49,715 bases of DNA from Jannaschia maritima (GTDB taxonomy: Bacteria; Pseudomonadota; Alphaproteobacteria; Rhodobacterales; Rhodobacteraceae), in NCBI RefSeq assembly GCF_030973515.1, contig NZ_JARGZA010000005.1, forward strand, positions 200,001-249,715, written 5' to 3'. Below the pieces are notes generated by a model, which saw nothing but the letters and a program-made list of their open reading frames with translations, ran no database searches and was not told the origin of the DNA. Below, piece after piece: positions 9,250 through 16,346 of this stretch. A program made the translations under genes and the position numbers. The stretch's first letter is position 1, and each line of letters starts with the position of its first letter.

Positions 9250-10014
9250 ATGAAGACCATCCGCACCATCCTCGCCGCGGTCGCCGTCACGGCCGCCGGC
9301 GCCACCGCGTCCGCCGCGGTCGAAGTCGCGACCTTCGACGTCACCGATGGCCGGTTCGCCGTGTTCGGCGATGCCGAGCAGGCCGCCGCCGACATCGGGC
9401 GCATCCTGGGTCAGATCCAAATGGGCGAGAACCCCAGCGGCGAGGTCGCGGAAGCGGTCATCACGCTTTCGGGCCGCTACGGCGGGACGCTTGACCCGAA
9501 CGTCGAGCCCGCGGTGGCGAAGGACTACACGTTCACGCTGGGCGCATCCTATCAGGTCGACATCGACGACGGCGGGGCCTCGGACAGCGTGGCGGGTTCG
9601 ATCGACGTGCCCGACCTGCGTCTCGACCAGGCGTTCGGCCTCTTCGGCGCCACGTTGGCTGCCCTGCCCGCCCCGTTCGACATGTTCGCCTCGAACCTCG
9701 TGGCGCAGTTCATCGCCGGCGACGGCACCGAACAGCAGAACCTTCCCGGCCTTTTCACGCGCGTCACGCACGGCGCGACGGGCGGACTGCCCGCGAACGC
9801 GATCGGGGGCACGTTCGACATCTATATCGGGACCTTTCAGGAACGGATGTTCAATGGCAACGACCTGAACGACGTCGGGCCAATCGAGGGGGCGTTCGAC
9901 ATCACCGCCTCCATCGCGGAGCCGTCGGAAGTGCCACTGCCGGCCGGTCTGCCCCTGTTGGCCGCAGGCCTGGGCGCATTCGGCTGGGTCGCGCGCCGCA
10001 AGGCCCGCGCCTGA
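9250..10014 (+). CDS. VPLPA-CTERM sorting-domain exported protein
   Basis: The 254-residue protein has an N-terminal signal peptide (residues 1-22, ASAAVE) and a C-terminal tripartite anchor: VPLPAGLPLLAAGL, a hydrophobic stretch, and RRKARA. This is the VPLPA-CTERM signal recognised by exosortase XrtD in Rhodobacterales, so the mature protein is probably cleaved and displayed or released at the cell surface, often in connection with exopolysaccharide. The middle part is unrecognised and is rich in G, D and A with beta-prone segments. The exosortase gene is not in this window. The gene diverges from ahcY and ends at a good terminator. Confidence 0.88.
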   Translation: MKTIRTILAAVAVTAAGATASAAVEVATFDVTDGRFAVFGDAEQAAADIGRILGQIQMGENPSGEVAEAVITLSGRYGGTLDPNVEPAVAKDYTFTLGASYQVDIDDGGASDSVAGSIDVPDLRLDQAFGLFGATLAALPAPFDMFASNLVAQFIAGDGTEQQNLPGLFTRVTHGATGGLPANAIGGTFDIYIGTFQERMFNGNDLNDVGPIEGAFDITASIAEPSEVPLPAGLPLLAAGLGAFGWVARRKARA

Positions 10015-10041
10015 CCTCCGCGGACGTGGCACGTCACGTGG

Positions 10042-10070
10042 AAGGCCCGGCTCCGCGCCGGGCCTTCTTC
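10042..10070 (+). terminator. Intrinsic terminator of the VPLPA-CTERM gene
   Basis: AAGGCCCGG (10042-10050) pairs with CCGGGCCTT (10058-10066) around a 7-nt loop and is followed by CTTCGTT. It starts 28 bp after the stop codon at 10014. Confidence 0.7.
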
Positions 10071-10130
10071 GTTCCGGGGGTCCGCCCTAGATGGCCACCT
10101 GGACGAAGGAACGACGAAGGAACGGCACTC

Positions 10131-10745
10131 ATGTCCCCACCGGGCAAGCGTCCCACGCCACGGGCTTGGCAGCGCATGTTGTCGGGACGGCGGCTGGACC
10201 TCCTCGACCCCAGCCCGCTCGACGTCGAGATCGGCGACATCGCGCACGGGCTGGCCTTCGTCGCGCGGTGGAACGGGCAGACGCGCGGCGACTGGCCCTT
10301 TTCCGTAGCGGAGCATTCGATGCTCGTGGTCGACATCCTGGCCCGGCTGCATCCGGCGGCGACACCGCGCGATCGCCTGACCGCCCTGCTGCACGACGCG
10401 CCCGAATACGTCATCGGCGACATGATCTCGCCGGTGAAGGCGGCGGTCGGCCCAGGCTATGGTGCGCTGGACGATCGTTTGCAGCAGGCCATCCACATCC
10501 GGTTCGGCCTACCTGCCAAGACCCGCGCGCCGCTGAAACGCCGGATCAAGAAGGCGGATACCGTGTCGGCCTGGCTGGAGGCCGTGCTCCTGGCCGAGTT
10601 TACCGCGGCGGAGGCCGACACCTATTTCGGCCGCCCCGCCCCCGCCCTACTGGCCGGCCTGGACCTGACGCCGCGACCGCCCGCGGAGGCCCGCGACGCA
10701 TTCGCCGCCCTGCACGCCGATCTGATGGAGGCCTGCGATGCCTGA
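10131..10745 (+). CDS. HD-domain metal-dependent phosphohydrolase (YfbR-like)
   Basis: The 204-residue protein carries the HD superfamily metal site: His62 (AEHSM), His88-Asp89 (LLHDAPEYVIGD) and a later Asp (KKADTVSAW), with the Glu and Asp of the PEYVIGD segment. This pattern resembles YfbR-type 5'-nucleotidases acting on deoxynucleoside monophosphates, but the exact substrate cannot be read from sequence. The ATG at 10131 is preceded by GAAGGAACGGCACTC; an in-frame extension to 10026 crosses the previous terminator and is rejected. It overlaps the next gene by 8 bp (ATG at 10738), so translation is coupled. Confidence 0.88.
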   Translation: MSPPGKRPTPRAWQRMLSGRRLDLLDPSPLDVEIGDIAHGLAFVARWNGQTRGDWPFSVAEHSMLVVDILARLHPAATPRDRLTALLHDAPEYVIGDMISPVKAAVGPGYGALDDRLQQAIHIRFGLPAKTRAPLKRRIKKADTVSAWLEAVLLAEFTAAEADTYFGRPAPALLAGLDLTPRPPAEARDAFAALHADLMEACDA

Positions 10746-11226
10746 CGAACCGATCAGCGTCCGCCGCGCCGGCACGCTCGACGCGCGCGAGATGACGGCA
10801 CTGCTGAACGCGATCATCGCGGCAGGCGGAACCACGGCCTATACCGAACCGGTCACGCGGGAGGACCTGACCGAATGGATGGCCGCCCCCGGCACCGTCT
10901 GGCACGTCGCGGAGGCTGGCGGCACGGTGGTCGGGTTCCAATGGGTCGAGCCCATCGATGGGATGGACCGGGCCGCCATCGCGACCTTCGCCCAGCGCGG
11001 ACGGCAGGGGCTGGGGATCGGCTCCGCCCTGTTCCGCGCGACGTCGACCCTTTGCCGCACCGCCGGGTTCGCCGCGATCGACGCCTGGAGCCGGGAGGAC
11101 AACGAAGGCGGCCTCGCCTATTATCGTTCCCGAGGGTTCGAGGATGCGGGACGGCGCGACGGCGTGGTATTGCCGGACGGGCGCCGCGTGGCGCAGACCT
11201 TGAAGCGATACGACCTGCGGCGTTGA
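10738..11226 (+). CDS. GNAT-family N-acetyltransferase
   Basis: The 162-residue protein begins ISVRRAGTLDAREMTALLNAII, typical of GNAT proteins. It contains the acetyl-CoA pyrophosphate loop (QRGRQGLGIGSALFRA, about 88-103) and the motif B region AYYRSRGFEDAGRRDGV. The acceptor substrate is unknown. The start overlaps the HD hydrolase stop by 8 bp. The gene ends 7 bp before the convergent helicase gene, with no obvious terminator between them. Confidence 0.88.
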   Translation: MPDEPISVRRAGTLDAREMTALLNAIIAAGGTTAYTEPVTREDLTEWMAAPGTVWHVAEAGGTVVGFQWVEPIDGMDRAAIATFAQRGRQGLGIGSALFRATSTLCRTAGFAAIDAWSREDNEGGLAYYRSRGFEDAGRRDGVVLPDGRRVAQTLKRYDLRR

Positions 11227-11233
11227 CGCCCGC

Positions 11234-12748
11234 TCAGCGTTCGCCGGACAACTCCAACGGCGCGGGCTGGGACGTCAGGTCGTTCGTTCCCAACGGGTGT
11301 TGCGGCTTGCCCAGCGCATAACGGCGCACCCAGATCAGCCGGGTCACCGCGCGCGTCACGGCGACATAGGCCAGTCGCTTCCAGAGCGGCTGCCCCGCTT
11401 CCAGCCGCCCGGCCCGGCTGGCGGCATAGAGGTCGGGACCGAAGACCTGAACGTCGTCCCATTGGGATCCCTGCGCCTTGTGGATCGTCACGGCGGATCC
11501 GTGCAGGAATGCGGCCCCCATGCGGGCCGCGAAGGGCAGGAACGGCTCGTCGCTGTCCGGGCTCTCGATCTTGACGATGCTGCTGACGGAGACCAGCGGA
11601 TCGGGCGCACCGACGACGTGCAACCGGCTGAAGCCCGGCTTCTTGCCGGGGCCCAGATAGATCACCTGCGCGCCCTTGATCAGGCCGCGGGCTTCCAGAT
11701 CGATGCGGCGCTTGCGATGCTTCAAGGGCAGCTCCAGCCCGTCGCAGATCAGGGGCTCGCCCGGGATCATCTGCGTCTCGTCGGCACCATGGGCCTGCCG
11801 GAACGCGCGGATCAGGCGGATGCGGGTCGCGTTGCGCCAGACCAGGACGGGGGAGCGCGCCATCAGATCGCTGTCCACCCGCGACGCCATGACCACGCGC
11901 GGATCCTTCGCCGCGGCATCCTCGATCATCTGTTCGAACCGGTAGAAGTCGACCTGATCGTCGGACAGGGCATGCGCCAGGTCCAGGATCGGGTTGTCGG
12001 CTTCCTGCCGATGGATGCGCGACAGGTTCAGCTTGTCGTCACCTTCGAAGCGGTCGAAGATCATGCGCCCCGATTGGTTCACCGGAGCGAGCTGCGCGGG
12101 GTCGCCGAACAGGACCAGGGTAGGGAAAATCTCGCGCAGGTCCTCGTACTGCTTGTCGTCCAGCATCGAGGCTTCGTCGACGAAGCCGATGTCGAGCGGC
12201 GCTTCGCGGCGCTTCCATCCGGTAATGAAGTCCGACCCGCGCAGGCCCGCTGCCGCGAGGGCGCCCGGCACCGACGTCGTCTCGTCGTAGACCCGCTTGG
12301 CGCGGTCCAGCGCTGCGTCGTCCAGCCCCTCGACGGTGGGGCGGTCCCCGTCGCCTGCCAGCCATTCCGCGATGCGTTCGTACTCGGGATCGTAGACGGG
12401 GGTGTAGATGATCCGGTGGATCGTGGTCGCCGGCACGCCACGGGTCCGCAGCACGCTGGCCGCCTTGTTCGTGGGGGCCAGCACCGCCAGGGTCCGGCGA
12501 TCCCGCTTGCGCCGTTCGTAGTCGCCCGACACCAAATCGGCGCCGGCCTCGCGCACCGCGTCGACCAGACCGGCCAACAGCATCGTCTTGCCCGATCCCG
12601 CTTTGCCCGTCACGGCGAGGACACGGTCGTTCTCGTCCTCTCGGTCGGCGGCCTCGCCCCGGACCGTGTCGATCCCGCTGTCGCACAGGATCGCCGCGAT
12701 GCGGTCCCAGGCCGCGGCCTGATCGTCGGAAAGGGGGGGCAGCTCCAT
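11234..12748 (-). CDS. RecD-like ATP-dependent DNA helicase (superfamily 1)
   Basis: This 504-residue protein has Walker A GKAGSGKTM (about 48-56), motif II VDEASMLD, motif III FGDPAQLAPV, and a C-terminal UvrD_C_2-type block with TIHKAQGSQWDDV and YVAVTRAVTRL. The order and the compact length match the RecD-like helicases (exonuclease V alpha-chain-like, sometimes called RecD2 or Dda-like) common in Rhodobacterales without RecBC partners. A role in DNA repair or recombination is inferred from the family. AAAGGGGC precedes the ATG. It lies just downstream of luxI on the same strand (19-bp gap), so it may be partly co-transcribed. Confidence 0.9.
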   Translation of the reverse strand: MELPPLSDDQAAAWDRIAAILCDSGIDTVRGEAADREDENDRVLAVTGKAGSGKTMLLAGLVDAVREAGADLVSGDYERRKRDRRTLAVLAPTNKAASVLRTRGVPATTIHRIIYTPVYDPEYERIAEWLAGDGDRPTVEGLDDAALDRAKRVYDETTSVPGALAAAGLRGSDFITGWKRREAPLDIGFVDEASMLDDKQYEDLREIFPTLVLFGDPAQLAPVNQSGRMIFDRFEGDDKLNLSRIHRQEADNPILDLAHALSDDQVDFYRFEQMIEDAAAKDPRVVMASRVDSDLMARSPVLVWRNATRIRLIRAFRQAHGADETQMIPGEPLICDGLELPLKHRKRRIDLEARGLIKGAQVIYLGPGKKPGFSRLHVVGAPDPLVSVSSIVKIESPDSDEPFLPFAARMGAAFLHGSAVTIHKAQGSQWDDVQVFGPDLYAASRAGRLEAGQPLWKRLAYVAVTRAVTRLIWVRRYALGKPQHPLGTNDLTSQPAPLELSGER

Positions 12749-12767
12749 GCCGCCCCTTTTGGTGTGT

Positions 12768-13421
12768 TCAGGCGCGAACGGGAAGGGCCACCGGCGTGGC
12801 GGCAGGCGTCAGCGTGGACAGGGAGGCGTCCAGCCATCCCTTCGCCTCCGCCCGGTCGATGCCCAGCGCGCCGCAGAAGTGATCGGCTACGCCCTCGGAC
12901 AGCTCCCAGATGCCGGCGCTGATGCCGTCCTGGCTGCCCAGCACCTCCGGCGACCAGCCCAGGCGGCGATAGACGCGGACCATCGGACGGTCGAACACGC
13001 CCAGCGAATGGGTGCAGCCCATCTCGAGCCCCAGTTGCAGGCCGCCCAGCAGCAGCTTCTGCGCGACGCCCGCGCCATCCTTGCCATAAGCCGCCTTGGG
13101 CGACAGGCAGAAGCGTGTGCATTCCCAGATCAGGGGGGACCGGATCGGCGCGCCGCCCATCAGGTGGGGGAAGATCTCGCCCAGCATGGTGCGACCCGTG
13201 GTGGGCAGGAAGCGGACGGACCCGGCATGGTGGCCGTCCTCGTCCTCCGCGATGACATAGAGGGGATCGATCGCGTCGTACTGATCCGTTTCCCAGCCCA
13301 GGTCGTCGACGGTGACGTCCCAGCCCATGCGGTCTCGGAACTGCGCGGCCCGATCGCGGAACATCTCGGCGGCCAGTTCGGCGTGGGCGTCCAACTGCGA
13401 AGCGTAGATGTAGCGGATCAT
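12768..13421 (-). CDS. luxI: LuxI-family acyl-homoserine-lactone synthase
   Basis: The 217-residue enzyme makes acyl-homoserine lactone signals from S-adenosylmethionine and an acylated carrier. The N-terminal family residues are visible: RDRMGWDV, WETDQYDAIDP (the catalytic acidic cluster), GSVRFLPTTG and WECTRFCLSP (the conserved E and R). The acyl-chain specificity cannot be told. ATG 13421 is chosen for AGGAAGGGA upstream; an extension to 13532 would be unlike the family. The gene lies 170 bp downstream of luxR on the same strand. That gap holds a near-consensus CtrA-type box, suggesting luxI has its own promoter. Confidence 0.93.
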   Translation of the reverse strand: MIRYIYASQLDAHAELAAEMFRDRAAQFRDRMGWDVTVDDLGWETDQYDAIDPLYVIAEDEDGHHAGSVRFLPTTGRTMLGEIFPHLMGGAPIRSPLIWECTRFCLSPKAAYGKDGAGVAQKLLLGGLQLGLEMGCTHSLGVFDRPMVRVYRRLGWSPEVLGSQDGISAGIWELSEGVADHFCGALGIDRAEAKGWLDASLSTLTPAATPVALPVRA

Positions 13422-13470
13422 GGCGGGTGTCCCTTCCTGTCTTGATGACGGAAGGGCTCCCGGCGAGCGG

Positions 13471-13487
13471 GTTAACGGTTCGTTACC
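13471..13487 (-). promoter_or_regulatory. Candidate CtrA-type box upstream of luxI
   Basis: Read on the minus strand the site is GTAA-N7-TTAAC, one mismatch from the CtrA consensus TTAA-N7-TTAAC; on the plus strand it reads TTAA-N7-TTACC. It lies about 50 bp upstream of the luxI ATG. The same bases form an imperfect inverted repeat (GGTTAACG / CGTTACC), so a LuxR-type lux box is an alternative reading. Confidence 0.4.
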
Positions 13488-13591
13488 GCACGCTCCAACA
13501 AGGAATGCGCAACGAACCTTGCTCAGCCGCACGCGCAGGCGGGTGCGGGCGCGTCATGTAAGCGTGTGCCACTACGGGGACCACAGGCCGG

Positions 13592-14302
13592 TCAAGGACA
13601 GATCAGACCGCGCGACAGCGCGCTCGCGACAGCATGCGTGACGTTCGCCGCCCCCAGCTTGAACCGTGCCGATTCGATGTAGGCGCGCAGCGTGTGCTCC
13701 GAGATCTTGAGTTGCTCGGCCGCCTGTCCCCGGCTCTGACCCTTCGCCAAGTAGGTCAGGGCGTCGCTTTCGCGCGGCGACAGCGCCTGCGAGGCCGCAT
13801 GGGCCGGCGTCGTCAGGGCGATGATCTTCTCGTTCGCGTAATGGGCCGCGAGCAGCATGTCGTTCTTCACCTCGCCGGTGAAGCGGGCCCAAGCGTCGTC
13901 GGACATGGTGGCGTTCATCGTCAGAACCGCGTGCTGCCCGCCGGGTCCGCGCATCGGCACCGTGTAGCCCTGAGTACCTACGCCGTGCGCCACGCTCTCG
14001 GCCATCACGACGCGTGCCGCCTTCTTGGACCAGTCCAGCCGCTTCCAGTCCAACGGCGCGAAGCCGCCGTAGCAGCCCAGCACCACCGGATCGACGCGGA
14101 AGAAGTCCTGCTCAACGTAGGTTTCCACCCAATCGGGGCGGTAGGTGAAAGCGCTGACCTGCTCGCCGTTCGGCAGAGCCGCGTGGAAGACGAGGTGCTC
14201 CACCCCGAAGTCCGAGACGGCGGATAGGACCGCCGCCTTGGCATCATCGACCGTCGCGGCGTCAGACAACCGCCCTAAGAACTGTTCCAGTCGTGCGCTC
14301 AT
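13592..14302 (-). CDS. luxR: LuxR-family quorum-sensing transcription regulator
   Basis: The 236-residue protein has an N-terminal autoinducer-binding domain, with the ligand-pocket pattern YRPDWVETYVEQDFFRVDPVV (W, Y and D) and W in LDWKRLDW. A C-terminal LuxR/FixJ helix-turn-helix follows (about 172-230: LSPRESDALTYLAKG, EQLKISEHTLRAYIESARFKLG). It should bind acyl-homoserine lactone made by the adjacent LuxI and control target promoters. Its start overlaps the end of the small gene at 14262-14459 by 41 bp, so the two are probably co-translated from the promoter with the CtrA-type box. Confidence 0.93.
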   Translation of the reverse strand: MSARLEQFLGRLSDAATVDDAKAAVLSAVSDFGVEHLVFHAALPNGEQVSAFTYRPDWVETYVEQDFFRVDPVVLGCYGGFAPLDWKRLDWSKKAARVVMAESVAHGVGTQGYTVPMRGPGGQHAVLTMNATMSDDAWARFTGEVKNDMLLAAHYANEKIIALTTPAHAASQALSPRESDALTYLAKGQSRGQAAEQLKISEHTLRAYIESARFKLGAANVTHAVASALSRGLICP

Positions 14303-14459
14303 GCCGTTCCGCCCCGTCTTCGGCCCAGCCGTCCTGCGCCAACTCGACCGTGGCGGCCACGATGGTATCCTCCAGTTCGGACGCCAGGCCGGGCAGGTCG
14401 TTGGTGGCCGCGAAGGCCCGCAGGTCGCCGAGAACCTCGATGATCCATTCGTTCTGCAT
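14262..14459 (-). CDS. Small acidic protein upstream of and overlapping luxR
   Basis: This 65-residue predicted soluble protein (MQNEWIIEVLGDLRAFAATN, then LPGLASELEDTIVAATVEL) looks helical. The ATG at 14459 has GGGAAGGAAGG about 6 nt upstream, a strong ribosome site, and the codon use looks coding. Its 3' end overlaps luxR by 41 bp. I recall similar small proteins directly before luxR in other roseobacters, but I cannot name a family. A role linked to quorum sensing is only suggested by position. A longer start at 14477 is possible but less well spaced. Confidence 0.65.
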   Translation of the reverse strand: MQNEWIIEVLGDLRAFAATNDLPGLASELEDTIVAATVELAQDGWAEDGAERHERTTGTVLRAVV

Positions 14460-14479
14460 GAGAGCCTTCCTTCCCAATG

Positions 14480-14495
14480 GTTAAGCTGTGGTTAA
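14480..14495 (-). promoter_or_regulatory. Perfect CtrA-type box before the luxR transcription unit
   Basis: The minus strand reads TTAA-CCACAGC-TTAAC, an exact match to the CtrA full-site consensus TTAA-N7-TTAAC. It lies 21 bp upstream of the ATG at 14459 and next to an AT-rich tract (GGTTTTTGC). Its nearness to the start codon would place it around a -10 or +1 region, compatible with repression or with a very short leader. Confidence 0.55.
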
Positions 14496-14496
14496 G

Positions 14497-14870
14497 CAAA
14501 AACCTAAGGGAGTGCGGGCACGGTGCGATACTCGCTAATTTCGGTCCCCCAGAAATGGGGAGGGGCACCATCGCAAGTGACGCCCCCACAATGGTCTGAA
14601 CCGGTTAGCAGGATGCGAACACACCGTACGGTGCCCCAATCAGCCCCTCAAAGGTCCCGCTGCGATCGCGTCGTTGGGGGTGTGCCAGCCCGTGCGCGGG
14701 ATGTCCATCCGGACGAGGGCGTGGTCCAGGGGGCGGCATCTGGCCCTCTGCATGGAGATCCTTCCCGGCTGCACCGGGATGGATTGGATGCGTTCGTGTT
14801 GCGGCATGCGTCGCCCGCCGTGTCGCTGCGTCGTGGGAAGACCAGCAGGATGCAGGTGATAATCAACTCA
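14497..14870. other. Gene-free interval between the luxR unit and plsB
   Basis: About 370 bp upstream of the luxR unit and downstream of plsB (whose stop is at 14871). Open frames here are short, arginine/proline-rich and unsupported by ribosome sites, so I call no gene. It should contain the promoter of the luxR unit. It also holds a 17-bp sequence (14622-14638) that recurs in inverted orientation upstream of plsB. Confidence 0.5.
14622..14638 (+). repeat. CACCGTACGGTG palindrome, copy 1 (downstream of plsB)
   Basis: CACCGTACGGTGCCCCA occurs here and, as its reverse complement, at about 16291-16307 upstream of plsB. The first 12 bases are a perfect palindrome. The two copies flank plsB in opposite orientation. 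Confidence 0.6.
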
Positions 14871-16262
14871 TCATCGTATCCCCGATGGAATCTCCTGCGA
14901 TCCGGCCCGTCGCGGAAGCGTCGCGGCGTAGAAGTCCAGGATGGGCCCCGCCTCGGGGGTGAGTCGCGCCTTCGTACCATCGAGCGAAAGGAGCCTGCGC
15001 ACCTCGAGCATCCGCAGGGCGGAGAGGACCAGATCGCGGGGGGGCTGGTCGGGCAGCACGATGGGGTGATGCCCGCGACGGTAGAGGGACAGGTCTGCCG
15101 ATAGCCGGTCCGCGATGGCATCGACCTCCACGAGCCCCGCCCCCAGGGCGCGGGCGACGAGCGGCAGAGGCAGGACGGGCAGCACGACCTCGATCCGGTG
15201 CATCAGGGCCTCGCCCAACGCCTGCGCGGGGTCGCCCGGCGCGTCCGCCAGCCAGCGATTCAGGGACAGAGGCTCGCCATAGGCCACGGCGGCATAGCCG
15301 AAGCGCCGCAGGCGACCCGTCAGCCACAGTTGCAGGTGGCGGAACAGGTACCGCGCGACCTGCCACCACCGCAGGCGGAAGCGGCCCTCACGGCCGTCCC
15401 CCGCGGCAGCGGCGGCGATCAGGGTGCGGTCCTCCAGCACGCGTTCGTAGTTCAAGGCCACGGGCACGAAGACCACGTCGCGGCCCCCGGGGTCGTGCCC
15501 GTCGAGCACATAGGACAGGATGCCCAGCTTCGGCGGATGTAGCGTCCCGTCGCGCGACAGGCGGCCCTCGGGGAAGACGGCTTGGGTCACGCCCTCGGCG
15601 GTGGCGAGCTGGACGTAGCGGGCCAGAACCTTGCGATACAGGGGGTTCAAGTCCCGCCGGCGAACGAAATAGCCCCCCATCGCGCGGATCAGCGGGCGCA
15701 GGGGCCAACGTCGGGCCCATTCGCCCACTGCATAGGCCAGCGACGTCTGACCCGACATCAGCCACGTCACCAGCACGTAGTCCATGTTGGAGCGGTGGTT
15801 CATCACGAAGACTACAGTGGCGTCCGGGTCGATCCGGTTCAGGGCCTGCGCCCCGCGCACGACGCGCACCCGATAGAGGCTGCGCGATAGCCATTTCGCC
15901 ATGCGGCTGGCCACTCCGAAGTAGAGCGTGGCCGAAAAGCCGGGCACGATCTCGCGGGCGTAGCGCTGCGCCGTCTCGAAGGCGACGTCGAAGGGCACGC
16001 CCTCGTCGCGGGCATGGTCCGCGATCGCCTGCGCCACCTGCGGGTCGTAGGACAGCCGCCGGATCGTGTCGGCGCGGCGGGCCAGCTTGAAGGGCTGCAA
16101 GGGGCGGCGCAGGCGTGCGTTCAGGCGACCCACGACGCGTTCGGCGCGGCGGCGGAAGAACCAGCGAACCGACGGAAACAGGAAGTGGGACGCGAAGGTG
16201 ACGGCGGCGAACGCGACGAGCAGGACCAGCGCCCAGAGCGGAATCTCGACGCTATGGAACAC
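14871..16262 (-). CDS. plsB: PlsB-type glycerol-3-phosphate 1-O-acyltransferase
   Basis: This enzyme family transfers an acyl chain to glycerol 3-phosphate, the first step of phospholipid synthesis, at the inner membrane. The 463-residue protein starts with a membrane segment (about 8-30) and a basic stretch (FFRRRAERVV). It has acyltransferase block I NHRSNMD (His156 and Asp161, the HX4D pair), the GGYFVRRR block, and block III FPEGRLSRDG (about 229). It is shorter than E. coli PlsB (about 800) but matches the alphaproteobacterial form. The start is GTG at 16262 with no clear Shine-Dalgarno sequence. Upstream lies an 11-bp G-rich tandem repeat. Confidence 0.88.
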   Translation of the reverse strand: MFHSVEIPLWALVLLVAFAAVTFASHFLFPSVRWFFRRRAERVVGRLNARLRRPLQPFKLARRADTIRRLSYDPQVAQAIADHARDEGVPFDVAFETAQRYAREIVPGFSATLYFGVASRMAKWLSRSLYRVRVVRGAQALNRIDPDATVVFVMNHRSNMDYVLVTWLMSGQTSLAYAVGEWARRWPLRPLIRAMGGYFVRRRDLNPLYRKVLARYVQLATAEGVTQAVFPEGRLSRDGTLHPPKLGILSYVLDGHDPGGRDVVFVPVALNYERVLEDRTLIAAAAAGDGREGRFRLRWWQVARYLFRHLQLWLTGRLRRFGYAAVAYGEPLSLNRWLADAPGDPAQALGEALMHRIEVVLPVLPLPLVARALGAGLVEVDAIADRLSADLSLYRRGHHPIVLPDQPPRDLVLSALRMLEVRRLLSLDGTKARLTPEAGPILDFYAATLPRRAGSQEIPSGIR

Positions 16263-16290
16263 GGGCCGGAACGGACGTTGCGATGATCAT

Positions 16291-16307
16291 GGGGCACCGT
16301 ACGGTGG
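16291..16307 (-). repeat. CACCGTACGGTG palindrome, copy 2 (upstream of plsB)
   Basis: The reverse complement of this segment is CACCGTACGGTGCCCCA, identical to 14622-14638 over 17 bases. It lies about 30-45 bp before the plsB start codon and directly adjoins the 11-bp G-rich repeats, so it may be part of a regulatory block. Confidence 0.6.
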
Positions 16308-16311
16308 GGGG

Positions 16312-16346
16312 CACCCCCTGTGCACCCCCCGTACACCCCCCGTGCA
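16312..16346 (-). repeat. 11-bp G-rich tandem repeat upstream of plsB
   Basis: On the minus strand three consecutive 11-bp units read TGCACGGGGGG, TGTACGGGGGG and TGCACAGGGGG, followed by a partial TGC. They end about 50 bp before the plsB start and point towards it. The same unit, in the same orientation relative to its gene, occurs upstream of lpd at 45311-45347. The G5-G6 runs could also form a G-quadruplex. Confidence 0.75.

Noticed and set aside
12748-13532. N-terminally extended LuxI start at 13532
   Set aside because: It adds 37 residues unlike the family and would cover the luxI promoter region; ATG 13421 has a clear ribosome site.
14523-15104. Plus-strand 193-codon frame beside plsB
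   Set aside because: Half of it is antisense to plsB, and the remainder has no coding character.
16312-16346. Possible short CRISPR-like repeat array
   Set aside because: Units are only 11 bp, contiguous and without spacers, and no cas gene is nearby. It is a tandem repeat.
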